Shown here one piece after another: positions 1-6,499 of a stretch of 7,803 nt of DNA; the first letter of the stretch is position 1, and every line of letters starts with the position of its first letter. This stretch comes from an uncultured Clostridia bacterium (GTDB lineage: Bacteria; Bacillota; Clostridia; RGIG6154), in the NCBI GenBank assembly GCA_934457515.1, contig CAKSHV010000061.1, forward strand, positions 1 to 7,803, given 5' to 3'. The notes under the pieces are model-generated. The model was given only the letters and a program-made list of their open reading frames with translations. It searched no databases and was not told the origin of the DNA. The translations under genes and the position numbers were made by a program.

Positions 1-843
1 GGCTGCAAGCTCGCTGTAGAGTGCAAGATAGCTCTCATACCTCGGCTTTGCAATTTCGCCTTTTTTATATTTTTCAATGACCGCACAGCCGGGCTCGTTT
101 GTGTGTGAGCAACCCGTAAAACGGCAATTTTCCGCACAATGCACCATTTCGGGGAAACAGGTATACAGCTCCTCTTTCGGAATATTTGTAATATCCACCA
201 CACTGAACCCCGGCGTGTCTGCAATAAATCCGCCGAAAGACAGCGGCAAAAGCCGTGCATGCGTTGTGGTGTGCCGACCGCGCTTAATTTTACCGACAGC
301 ACCCGTTTCCAATTTGAATGAAGGCTCAACCGCGTTGATTAAACTGGATTTTCCAACGCCCGAACAGCCTGCGAATGCACATACCTTATCTTTCATGACT
401 TCCCGCAGCGCATGGATTCCCTCGTTTTCGGCAGTGCTGACATAAATGACCTTATACCCCGCCTGTTCATACACATTTCCAAATGCTTCGCCGTCCTTCA
501 AATCGGTTTTATTGATGCAAATGCAAATCGGAAAACCCGCGCGCTCTAACATAACCAAAAGCTTGTCGGTTTGTTTAAAATTCGGGTCGGGCTGCGCTGC
601 CGCAATTACAACAATGATTTGATCGATATTGGCAACCGCGGGACGAATCAGGCTGTTTTTCCGCTTATATATTTTAGATACGGCAAAAGAGTTTGCCTCT
701 TTTTCCAGACAAACTCTGTCACCGATAATGGGTTTAATCCCCTCTTTTTTTAGCCGTCCGCGGGCAAAGGCTTCAACGGTTTCGCCGTTATCCGTCAAAA
801 CCGTATACATGCCGCCCACGCCTTTAATAATCAATCCGTCCAT
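1..843 (-). CDS. rsgA: Ribosome small-subunit-dependent GTPase A (RsgA/CpgA/YjeQ), C-terminus cut by window edge
   Basis: Late-stage 30S assembly GTPase. The 281 in-frame residues seen here run to the left edge without a stop; family members are usually about 290-300 residues, so only a short C-terminal piece is missing. An N-terminal OB-fold (about 1-68, with IKGVGGMY near the start and IGDRV) is followed by a circularly permuted GTPase: G4 NKTD at 111-114 comes before the P-loop GCSGVGKSS at 159-167, then GRHTTT (189-194) and G3 DTPG (209-212). The C-terminal zinc site is C240-x4-C245-x-H247-x5-C253. The ATG at 841-843 shares one base with the prkC stop (TAATG). It has only a weak Shine-Dalgarno, so translation probably depends on ribosomes finishing prkC. 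An alternative start at Met12 would cut into the OB-fold and is unlikely. In B. subtilis the orthologue is a PrkC substrate, matching its place directly after the kinase gene. Confidence 0.97.
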   Translation of the reverse strand, partial: MDGLIIKGVGGMYTVLTDNGETVEAFARGRLKKEGIKPIIGDRVCLEKEANSFAVSKIYKRKNSLIRPAVANIDQIIVVIAAAQPDPNFKQTDKLLVMLERAGFPICICINKTDLKDGEAFGNVYEQAGYKVIYVSTAENEGIHALREVMKDKVCAFAGCSGVGKSSLINAVEPSFKLETGAVGKIKRGRHTTTHARLLPLSFGGFIADTPGFSVVDITNIPKEELYTCFPEMVHCAENCRFTGCSHTNEPGCAVIEKYKKGEIAKPRYESYLALYSELAA

Positions 844-2768
844 TAAAACCAGCCTGTGTCGGGTGTTGTGGTGGTTGAACCGCCGCCTGTTTGACCGCCC
901 GTCTGTCCGCCGGTTGAAGGCGTTTGCGGTTGACCGCCGCCTGTTTGGCCGCCCGTCTGTCCGCCGGTTGAAGGTGCTTGCGGCTGACCGCTGCCTGTCT
1001 GACCGTGATTGCCGCCGGTAGTGCCTTCGCCGTCGTTATTTTTCGGTGCAACGCCGTTGCTGACCGTTATGGTAACGGTTGTTTTTTCGGCAAGCTGTGT
1101 GCCGCCCGAAATGCTTTGGGCAATAACCGTTCCCTTTTCCTTGTCGGAATTTGCTTCCACAACACGAACGTTAAATCCGCGCGAGGTGATTGCAGACTTT
1201 GCAGCACTCTCGGATTTTCCGAGCACGCTCGGCACAACAAACGATTCGGAATTGCCCGAACTTACCGTCAGCGTTACCGTGTCTTTATTGGCAGTTACTG
1301 CCGTTCCCGCTTTCGGCGAAACCGACATAACCACGTTTTCGGGAATAGAGTCGCTCTGCTCATATTCTATGGTGTACAAAATATTTTCTTTTTCCAACGC
1401 GATAACCGCTTCTCTGTATTCTAAGTTAACCACCTGCGGAACTTTTGTTTTCTCGCTGCCTTTGCTTACCACAACCTTAATGGTGTAAGGCGACTTGATT
1501 TTCGTTCCCGCATCGGGCGACTGCGAAATAATAACGCCCTCGTCATACTTGGTGGAATACTCTTCTTTTTCTTTTTTAATGTTAAAGTTTTCGTATTTGC
1601 TCGTTGCTTTTTCCAATTCATAACCCACAAGGTTCGGCACGTCCATTTCGGTGCTCGAACGGTTCCATGGCAAAATGCTGGGGAACATAAAGGAAATTGC
1701 CAAAACCGAAATGAGTGCGACAAACACAAAGGAAGCCGCAAGCGCTGCAACAACCGCAACCTTGTCTTCTTTTTTCTTTTCTTTCTTTTTACCTTTTTTC
1801 GGACTTTCAGCCACATCTTTCACCCCGCTTAAAGAAGCCGTCACATCGCTTTGCTCTGCCGACGATTCAATTGCATTTTTCACTTCTTTTGTTGAAAAGA
1901 CCTTGGTTTCCGAAGCGTCGTCCGCTTTGCTTTTCACGGTCGTGTAGCTGATGCCCTGCTTAACAAGGCTCAGCTCGATTAACATTTCACTTGCAGACGA
2001 AAACCGCTCGGACTGGTCTTTTTTCATCGCCTTTAAAATAATATGCTCAACCGCCTCCGGAATTTCGGGCACGATTTCACGCGGCGGAACAGGTTCTTCC
2101 TGAATTTGCTTTAAAGCGACCGCAACGGCAGATTCTCCCTCAAAGGGCAGCTTCCCCGTCACCATTTCATACATCACAACGCCCAAAGAATAAATGTCGG
2201 ACTTTGCGTCGGTATAGCCGCCGCGCGCCTGTTCGGGCGAGCAGTAATGCGCCGTTCCCATGGAATTGTCGTCCACCTTCATGGTAAAGGAAGACACTGC
2301 GCGCGCAATACCGAAATCGGTTACTTTCAAAACCTCGTCCTTGGTTACTAAAATGTTCTGCGGCTTAATATCGCGGTGAATAATATTTTTTCTGTGCGCG
2401 TGCTGCAAGGCAGACGCAATCTGGCAGGAAAAATCAACCGCTTTTTCCCACGGAAGCGCACCGTGCTGCTTTAAGTATTCTTTTAACGTGATTCCCTCTA
2501 CATATTCCATAACAATGTAGTGAATCTCGCCCTGCGTTCCCACATCGTAAACCGAAACAATGTTGTTGTGCGAAAGACCCGCAGCCGCCTGGGATTCAAT
2601 GTTAAAACGTTTAACAAATTCCTGATCGTTTTTAAATTCATCTTTTAAAATTTTGATTGCAACATATCTGTTCAAAAGTGTGCATTTTGCTTTATAAACA
2701 TCCGCCATGCCGCCGGTGCCGATAAGCTCAATGAGCTCATATCTGTTATCCAGAAGTGTTCCTATCAT
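843..2768 (-). CDS. prkC: Membrane Ser/Thr protein kinase with three PASTA domains (PrkC/Stk1 type)
   Basis: Transmembrane eukaryotic-type Ser/Thr kinase that senses muropeptides or lipid II outside the cell and phosphorylates cytoplasmic targets in growth, wall synthesis and spore germination (known for the family). The 641-residue product has a kinase domain at about 1-270: Gly-rich loop GTGGMADVY (17-25), ATP Lys39, helix-C Glu58, catalytic HRDIKPQN (131-138), DFG (151-153) and SPE (177-179). A linker follows with a Lys-rich patch (324-335), then one membrane helix (about 337-362) and three PASTA repeats (about 375-437, 441-505, 510-572). A Gly/Gln/Thr/Pro-rich tail (573-641) holds an 18-residue repeat and ends in DTGWF. 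All catalytic residues are present. The start is supported by AAAGGAAGG 8 bases upstream. The gene lies 31 bases after the phosphatase gene, and its stop overlaps the rsgA start. The activation loop has fewer Thr residues than B. subtilis PrkC. Confidence 0.97.
   Translation of the reverse strand: MIGTLLDNRYELIELIGTGGMADVYKAKCTLLNRYVAIKILKDEFKNDQEFVKRFNIESQAAAGLSHNNIVSVYDVGTQGEIHYIVMEYVEGITLKEYLKQHGALPWEKAVDFSCQIASALQHAHRKNIIHRDIKPQNILVTKDEVLKVTDFGIARAVSSFTMKVDDNSMGTAHYCSPEQARGGYTDAKSDIYSLGVVMYEMVTGKLPFEGESAVAVALKQIQEEPVPPREIVPEIPEAVEHIILKAMKKDQSERFSSASEMLIELSLVKQGISYTTVKSKADDASETKVFSTKEVKNAIESSAEQSDVTASLSGVKDVAESPKKGKKKEKKKEDKVAVVAALAASFVFVALISVLAISFMFPSILPWNRSSTEMDVPNLVGYELEKATSKYENFNIKKEKEEYSTKYDEGVIISQSPDAGTKIKSPYTIKVVVSKGSEKTKVPQVVNLEYREAVIALEKENILYTIEYEQSDSIPENVVMSVSPKAGTAVTANKDTVTLTVSSGNSESFVVPSVLGKSESAAKSAITSRGFNVRVVEANSDKEKGTVIAQSISGGTQLAEKTTVTITVSNGVAPKNNDGEGTTGGNHGQTGSGQPQAPSTGGQTGGQTGGGQPQTPSTGGQTGGQTGGGSTTTTPDTGWF
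881..1005. repeat. 54-bp in-frame tandem repeat in the 3' end of prkC
   Basis: Two 54-base copies lie head to tail (881-934 and 935-988) with 4 mismatches between them, followed by a 17-base partial third copy (989-1005). The unit is 18 codons, so changes in copy number would keep the reading frame. On the minus strand it encodes QPQTPSTGGQTGGQTGGG and a near-identical copy with A for T at the fourth position. The repeat forms most of the extracellular tail beyond the last PASTA domain of PrkC. It is a coding minisatellite, not a mobile element: there are no inverted ends or transposase. Confidence 0.93.
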
Positions 2769-2776
2769 ATATTATA

Positions 2777-2785
2777 CCTTCCTTT
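2777..2785 (-). promoter_or_regulatory. Ribosome binding site of prkC
   Basis: The minus strand reads AAAGGAAGG here, 8 bases before the prkC ATG. It is one of the strongest Shine-Dalgarno matches in the window and lies in the 31-base gap after the phosphatase gene, so the kinase can initiate without coupling. Confidence 0.8.
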
Positions 2786-2799
2786 CGAAAAATATAGTT

Positions 2800-3498
2800 T
2801 CAAAATTTAACTGCAACTACCGTTATATTATCAAGCCCGCCGCCTGCGTTTGCCATATCGACCAACCGGTCGGCAACCGTTTGCGGCTCGGCGTTATTTT
2901 CTATGCATGCCAATATGGAATCTTCTCCCACATGATTGGTCAGTCCGTCGCTGCAAAGAATCAGCCATTTGTCTTTTTCTCTTGCAAGCTCCGTCACATC
3001 GGGGCTTTCCGACGGGTCGGTTCCGACAGCACGGGTGATAATGTGCTTATCGGGGTAATTCTCCGCCTCCTTGCCGCTGATTTTTCCCTCATCCAAAAGG
3101 GTCTGCACCAGCGTGTGGTCTTTGGTGACAAGGCGTATTTCGCCATTATAAATTTCATAGCACCGACTGTCGCCCACATGCGCCACAACTATTTTTTTAT
3201 CATTCCAAACCGCGGCAACAACCGTTGTGCCCATTCCCGCACATTCTGGCTCTGTTTTTGACTTGCCGAAAATTGCCTTGTTCGCTTTTCGAATGGCCTG
3301 CGTTACCTGCTTTGCCGTGCACGCATGCGCATTTTCAAAGCATTCGGACAAAATATCCACCGCCATACGGCTTGCAATTTCGCCTTTGTTGTGTCCGCCC
3401 ATGCCGTCCGCCACAATCGCATAGCTTTTCGATACGGCACAGCTGTCTTCATTTTGCTTTCGCCGCTTCCCGACGTCTGTCTTACACGCAATCTGCAT
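2800..3498 (-). CDS. prpC: PP2C-family Ser/Thr protein phosphatase (PrpC/Stp), partner of PrkC
   Basis: Soluble metal-dependent (Mn/Mg) phosphatase that removes phosphates placed by the neighbouring PASTA kinase and dephosphorylates the kinase itself (family knowledge). At 232 residues it is close to the usual bacterial length of about 240-250. The PP2C motifs appear in order: GKRRKQNED at 10-18 (phosphate-binding Arg13, metal Asp18), DGMGGH at 31-36, GTT at 90-92, HVGDSR at 107-112, DHTL at 127-130, SDGL at 183-186 and DNIT at 223-226. The binuclear-centre ligands Asp18, Asp31, Gly32, Asp184 and Asp223 are all present, so it should be active. There is no membrane segment. The ATG follows AAGGAG (3508-3513) with a 9-base spacer. 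The gene sits 40 bases after rlmN and 31 bases before prkC; the phosphatase-kinase pair is a standard Firmicutes arrangement. Confidence 0.97.
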   Translation of the reverse strand: MQIACKTDVGKRRKQNEDSCAVSKSYAIVADGMGGHNKGEIASRMAVDILSECFENAHACTAKQVTQAIRKANKAIFGKSKTEPECAGMGTTVVAAVWNDKKIVVAHVGDSRCYEIYNGEIRLVTKDHTLVQTLLDEGKISGKEAENYPDKHIITRAVGTDPSESPDVTELAREKDKWLILCSDGLTNHVGEDSILACIENNAEPQTVADRLVDMANAGGGLDNITVVAVKF

Positions 3499-3538
3499 TT
3501 TATCACGCTCCTTTTTGTCCCGATTAAAATGCCAAAAT

Positions 3539-4573
3539 TTAGTCCTGCTCCCTGCTTTTCTTTCTGCGAAGCTGCCCGCACGACGCGTCTATGTCGCTGC
3601 CAAGCTCACGGCGAACCGTTGTGGTCACACCGCCCTGCTCCAAAACCGTGCGGAACGCATTTATCCGCTCGGGATTGCTTTTCACATAGCTTTTCCCGTC
3701 CACATGGTTTACGGGAATTAAATTGATATGCGCAAGCATGCCGCGCGTTAATTTCAAAAGTTCTTTTGCCTGCTCGATATTGTCGTTCACACCCTCAATC
3801 AGCGAGTATTCAAACGTAACGCGCCGATTGGTTTTTTCTATGTATGTGTGAATTGCCTGCATCAAAACCTCAATCGGATATTTGTTATTGACCGGCATCA
3901 GTGACGAGCGCAATTCATTATTCGGCGCATGCAGGGATACCGAAAGGGTAACCGGCAGTCCCTCGTCCGCCAGGCGGTATATGCCGTCAACCAGCCCGCA
4001 GGTGGAAAGGGATATGTGCCGCGCGCCGATATTTAATCCCGCAAAATGGTTGGCATTGCGAATAAATTTTGTTACTGCCTCATAGTTGTCAAGCGGTTCG
4101 CCAATGCCCATCAGCACAACGTTTGAAACGGTTTCTCTGCTGTCTTTTTGTGCAAACAAAATCTGATCTATAATCTCGCCCGCCGTTAAATTCCGCACCT
4201 TTCCGCCGATGGTGGAGGCGCAAAACCGACAGCCCATATTGCACCCCACCTGTGTGGAAATGCAAATCGGATGCCCGTGTTTATAATCCATCAAAACGCT
4301 TTCAACCGTTTCGCCGTCTTCTAAGCGAAACAGATATTTAATTGTTCCGTCCTGCGACACCTGCTTGGTTACAACCTCTAATGTGGTTATCTTGCACAGC
4401 TCATCAAGCTGCGCACGCAGGTCTTTTGAAAGATTGGTCATTTCGTCAAAGGAGGTCACACCGCGGTACAGCCATTCAAACACCTGTCTGCCGCGGAACT
4501 TTGAAAGCCCTAAACCACACAAGTATTCGGTCAGTTCGTCAAATGTTAAGTCCTTCAGTCTTACCTTTTCCAT
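3539..4573 (-). CDS. rlmN: Dual-specificity 23S rRNA (A2503-C2) / tRNA (A37-C2) methyltransferase RlmN
   Basis: Radical-SAM enzyme that methylates C2 of A2503 in 23S rRNA (peptidyl transferase centre) and of A37 in some tRNAs, affecting accuracy and sensitivity to ribosome antibiotics. The 344-residue length is normal. The 4Fe-4S motif is C111-x3-C115-x2-C118 within QVGCNMGCRFCAS. GEP at 158-160 is the SAM-binding motif. Cys332 in DASCGQL matches the methyl-carrying Cys355 of E. coli; Cys104 and Glu91 match E. coli Cys118 and Glu105, with a constant offset of 14. Cfr, the C8 resistance methyltransferase, is a relative, but position within this conserved cluster and the single ordinary copy favour RlmN. 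The ATG directly follows the rsmB stop (TAGATG), with AAGGTG inside the rsmB end, so translation is probably coupled. Confidence 0.97.
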   Translation of the reverse strand: MEKVRLKDLTFDELTEYLCGLGLSKFRGRQVFEWLYRGVTSFDEMTNLSKDLRAQLDELCKITTLEVVTKQVSQDGTIKYLFRLEDGETVESVLMDYKHGHPICISTQVGCNMGCRFCASTIGGKVRNLTAGEIIDQILFAQKDSRETVSNVVLMGIGEPLDNYEAVTKFIRNANHFAGLNIGARHISLSTCGLVDGIYRLADEGLPVTLSVSLHAPNNELRSSLMPVNNKYPIEVLMQAIHTYIEKTNRRVTFEYSLIEGVNDNIEQAKELLKLTRGMLAHINLIPVNHVDGKSYVKSNPERINAFRTVLEQGGVTTTVRRELGSDIDASCGQLRRKKSREQD

Positions 4574-5788
4574 CTATTCACACCTTTTTAATCTGCATAT
4601 AAAGAATCCGTCATGTTCATCTGTGGGGAAAAGCTGGGTCATCTCCCCGTCAAGTACAAAATTTTTGTTTTCCGCAAGCGCCTTTGTGATGATGTTCTCA
4701 TTTTCCGCGCGGTGAACCGTGCACGTGCTGTACACCAATTTACCGTCCTTTTTCACATAGCGCATGGCTGTTTTAAGTATATTATACTGCAAATCGCACA
4801 ATTTGTCAAAATCCTGTTTCCGCCACTTAATATCGGGTTTCCCGGATATCACGCCGAGTCCCGAACACGGAACATCGGCGATCACGCGGTCAAATTTTCC
4901 GTGCCATTCTGTTCGGTCTGCCGCACCGTCGTTTAGCATGCATTTTATGTTTTCTGCGCCCAGCCGATTTGCGGTTTGCCGAATCAGTTCCAGTCGGTGC
5001 GGATGAATGTCACACGCAATAATCTCGCCTGTGTTTTGCATCATTTGTGCAATATAACAGGTTTTTCCGCCGGGTGCTGCGCACAGATCCAAAACCGTCT
5101 GTCCGTGTTCTGCCTCTAATGCCTCTGCCGCCGTTTGCGAGCCTTTGTCCTGTACCGTAATGAACCCTTCCCGAAACGCTTTTTCGTTTTGTGGACTTTC
5201 CAAGTCGGGAGGCAAAACAAAGTTGCACGGTGCTTTTAAGTAATTTATCCGATAAGACGCGCCTTTCGGCTTGTTGGAATGTATCGCAATTTCTTTTGCC
5301 TTTTCAAAGCCGTAATCCTCTGTCCAAAGGGTTAAAAGCCACTTTGGGTACGATTCGGTAATGCCGAGTTTTTTCGTCTCGTTCTCAGGATAGGAAATAC
5401 GGCCTTTTTCGCGAATTACACTGCGCAGCAGACCGTTTACAAACCCCGCCGCGCCCTTGTTTACGCACTTTGTTGTAATTTTAACCGCCTCGTTGCAAAC
5501 CGCGGACTGCGGAATGTTTTTAAGATAAAACAGCTGATACAGCGAAAGACGCAAAACCGCAACGGTGTACGGGTCAAGCTTTGAAAGTTTGATTTTACAA
5601 AACAAGTCCCGAATATAGTCCAAATGTTTTTTATAGCGAATCGAGCCGTATACCAGCTCGGTTGCAAGCTTTTTTTCACGGCTGTCCGAAAGCATGGCGG
5701 ACAGTTTGTTTTTCAGCACAAGCGAAGCATAGCTTTTGTCGCGCTCTATCTCATAAAGCAGCTCGGCTGCAGCCTCTCTTGCCCTCAT
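4574..5788 (-). CDS. rsmB: 16S rRNA (cytosine-C5) methyltransferase RsmB (Sun), with shortened linker
   Basis: SAM-dependent m5C methyltransferase acting on 16S rRNA C967 (E. coli numbering) during 30S assembly. An N-terminal NusB-like RNA-binding domain (about 1-130) precedes a Rossmann methyltransferase domain. The SAM loop is DLCAAPGGKT (234-243). Motif IV DVPCSGLG (305-312) supplies Cys308, and motif VI YSTCT (353-357) supplies the nucleophile Cys356; both Cys residues needed for turnover are present. The product ends in the usual DGFFICRL block. At 404 residues it is shorter than typical RsmB (about 430-450). The shortfall lies between RIN at 180-182 and FREGFITVQD at 205-214, where the family normally has about 20-30 more residues. 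The frame is open throughout, so this is a deletion, not a frameshift. The start overlaps the upstream stop as ATGA and has only a weak purine-rich stretch before it, implying coupled translation. Confidence 0.95.
   Translation of the reverse strand: MRAREAAAELLYEIERDKSYASLVLKNKLSAMLSDSREKKLATELVYGSIRYKKHLDYIRDLFCKIKLSKLDPYTVAVLRLSLYQLFYLKNIPQSAVCNEAVKITTKCVNKGAAGFVNGLLRSVIREKGRISYPENETKKLGITESYPKWLLTLWTEDYGFEKAKEIAIHSNKPKGASYRINYLKAPCNFVLPPDLESPQNEKAFREGFITVQDKGSQTAAEALEAEHGQTVLDLCAAPGGKTCYIAQMMQNTGEIIACDIHPHRLELIRQTANRLGAENIKCMLNDGAADRTEWHGKFDRVIADVPCSGLGVISGKPDIKWRKQDFDKLCDLQYNILKTAMRYVKKDGKLVYSTCTVHRAENENIITKALAENKNFVLDGEMTQLFPTDEHDGFFICRLKRCE
4581..4586 (-). promoter_or_regulatory. Ribosome binding site of rlmN, inside the end of rsmB
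   Basis: The minus strand reads AAGGTG, 7 bases before the rlmN ATG and within the last codons of rsmB. It supports the rlmN start immediately after the rsmB TAG. Confidence 0.65.
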
Positions 5789-6480
5789 CTTTTTCTGTTG
5801 GAAATGGAGATTAAACGCAAAAGGTTGCCAAGCGCCACTGCCGCTGCCGCAACATAGGTAAGCGCCGCAGCCGTAAGCACTTTTTTCGCACCTTTTAAGT
5901 CCTCGCCGTCTAAAATCGCCTGATTTTCAAGAATCGTTAATGCACGGCGGCTTGCATTAAATTCCACCGGCAATGTGACAAACTGAAAAGCAACAACCGC
6001 CGAGAAAAGAACAATGCCCACGTTCACCAAAATGCTGCTTGAAAAAATCAAGCCGAAAATAACAAGCGGAAATGCCGCGTATGAGCCGATGTTTGCCACA
6101 GGGATTACAGCGTTTCTTAATTTTATGGGCATATAGCCCTGTGCATGCTGAATTGCGTGTCCGGTTTCGTGCGCCGCAACGCCGATTGCCGCAACCGATG
6201 TGGAATTATACACGCCTTCGGAAAGGCGGATTACGTTGCTTCGCGGGTCAAAACAGTCGGTTAAATTGCCCGCAATCGGCTCAATCCGAACATTGTAAAT
6301 TCCGTATAATTTTAAAATTTTCTCCGATACCTCCGCACCCGTCAGTCCTCTTCTGCACGGAACAGAGCTGAACTTTGAATAGGTGGAAGAAACCTTCATT
6401 TGCGCCCAAAACGCCAAAATCAGTGCCGGCACAACAAAAATGATGTACGAAGTATCCAAATAAAAGTATGGCATAGTCAT
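5785..6480 (-). CDS. Membrane zinc metallopeptidase, YugP family (PF04298, Zn_peptidase_2)
   Basis: Integral membrane metalloprotease homologous to B. subtilis YugP; its substrate is not known to me. The zincin motif HETGH at 104-108 (AAHETGHA) gives two His ligands and catalytic Glu105. Glu173 in PVEFNASRRA, a conserved block of this family, is the likely third ligand (inference). Hydrophobic segments suggest membrane helices at about 11-28, 125-145, 147-170 and 203-225. The signature QMKVSSTYSKF (27-37) after the first helix is also family-typical. At 231 residues the length is normal. Two in-frame ATGs lie two codons apart (6478-6480 and 6472-6474). Relatives commonly begin with MP followed by aromatics, which favours the second (229 residues), but both have a suitable ribosome binding site. 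It starts 19 bases after fmt and overlaps rsmB by 4 bases (ATGA), so it belongs to the operon although it has no evident role in translation. Confidence 0.92.
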   Translation of the reverse strand: MTMPYFYLDTSYIIFVVPALILAFWAQMKVSSTYSKFSSVPCRRGLTGAEVSEKILKLYGIYNVRIEPIAGNLTDCFDPRSNVIRLSEGVYNSTSVAAIGVAAHETGHAIQHAQGYMPIKLRNAVIPVANIGSYAAFPLVIFGLIFSSSILVNVGIVLFSAVVAFQFVTLPVEFNASRRALTILENQAILDGEDLKGAKKVLTAAALTYVAAAAVALGNLLRLISISNRKR

Positions 6481-6492
6481 TCCTTACCTTTC
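6481..6492 (-). promoter_or_regulatory. Double ribosome binding site for the YugP-family gene
   Basis: The minus strand reads GAAAGGTAAGGA directly before the first ATG. GAAAGG (6487-6492) is 6 bases from the first ATG, while AAGGA (6481-6485) is 6 bases from the second ATG, two codons downstream. Spacing therefore does not decide the start; family N-termini favour the second. Confidence 0.6.
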
Positions 6493-6499
6493 TTAAAAA

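Noticed and set aside
881..1005. CRISPR array or mobile-element ends at the 54-bp repeat
   Set aside because: The copies are directly adjacent without spacers, remain in frame inside prkC and have no inverted ends, so this is a coding tandem repeat.
629..1488. Overlapping plus-strand open frames (629-1021, 978-1424, 1009-1488) opposite the prkC 3' end and rsgA 5' end
   Set aside because: They lie antisense to strongly conserved domains, and part of their length comes from the 54-bp repeat keeping all frames open. Their translations resemble no family I know, so they are shadows.
2771..2803. Possible sigma-70 promoter before prkC (TTGAAA and TATAAT on the minus strand)
   Set aside because: The spacer is 21 bases, too long for a normal promoter, and the TATAAT ends only 2 bases before the ATG, which would leave no leader. 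It is more likely AT-rich intergenic sequence.
2707..3261. Plus-strand open frame of 184 codons opposite the prkC/prpC junction
   Set aside because: It runs antisense through two well-supported genes with intact motifs, and its product shows no recognisable domain.
3539..4573. Cfr-type antibiotic-resistance methyltransferase
   Set aside because: Cfr shares the radical-SAM motif, but this gene sits in the conserved housekeeping position next to rsmB and prpC with no mobile signs, so RlmN is far more likely.
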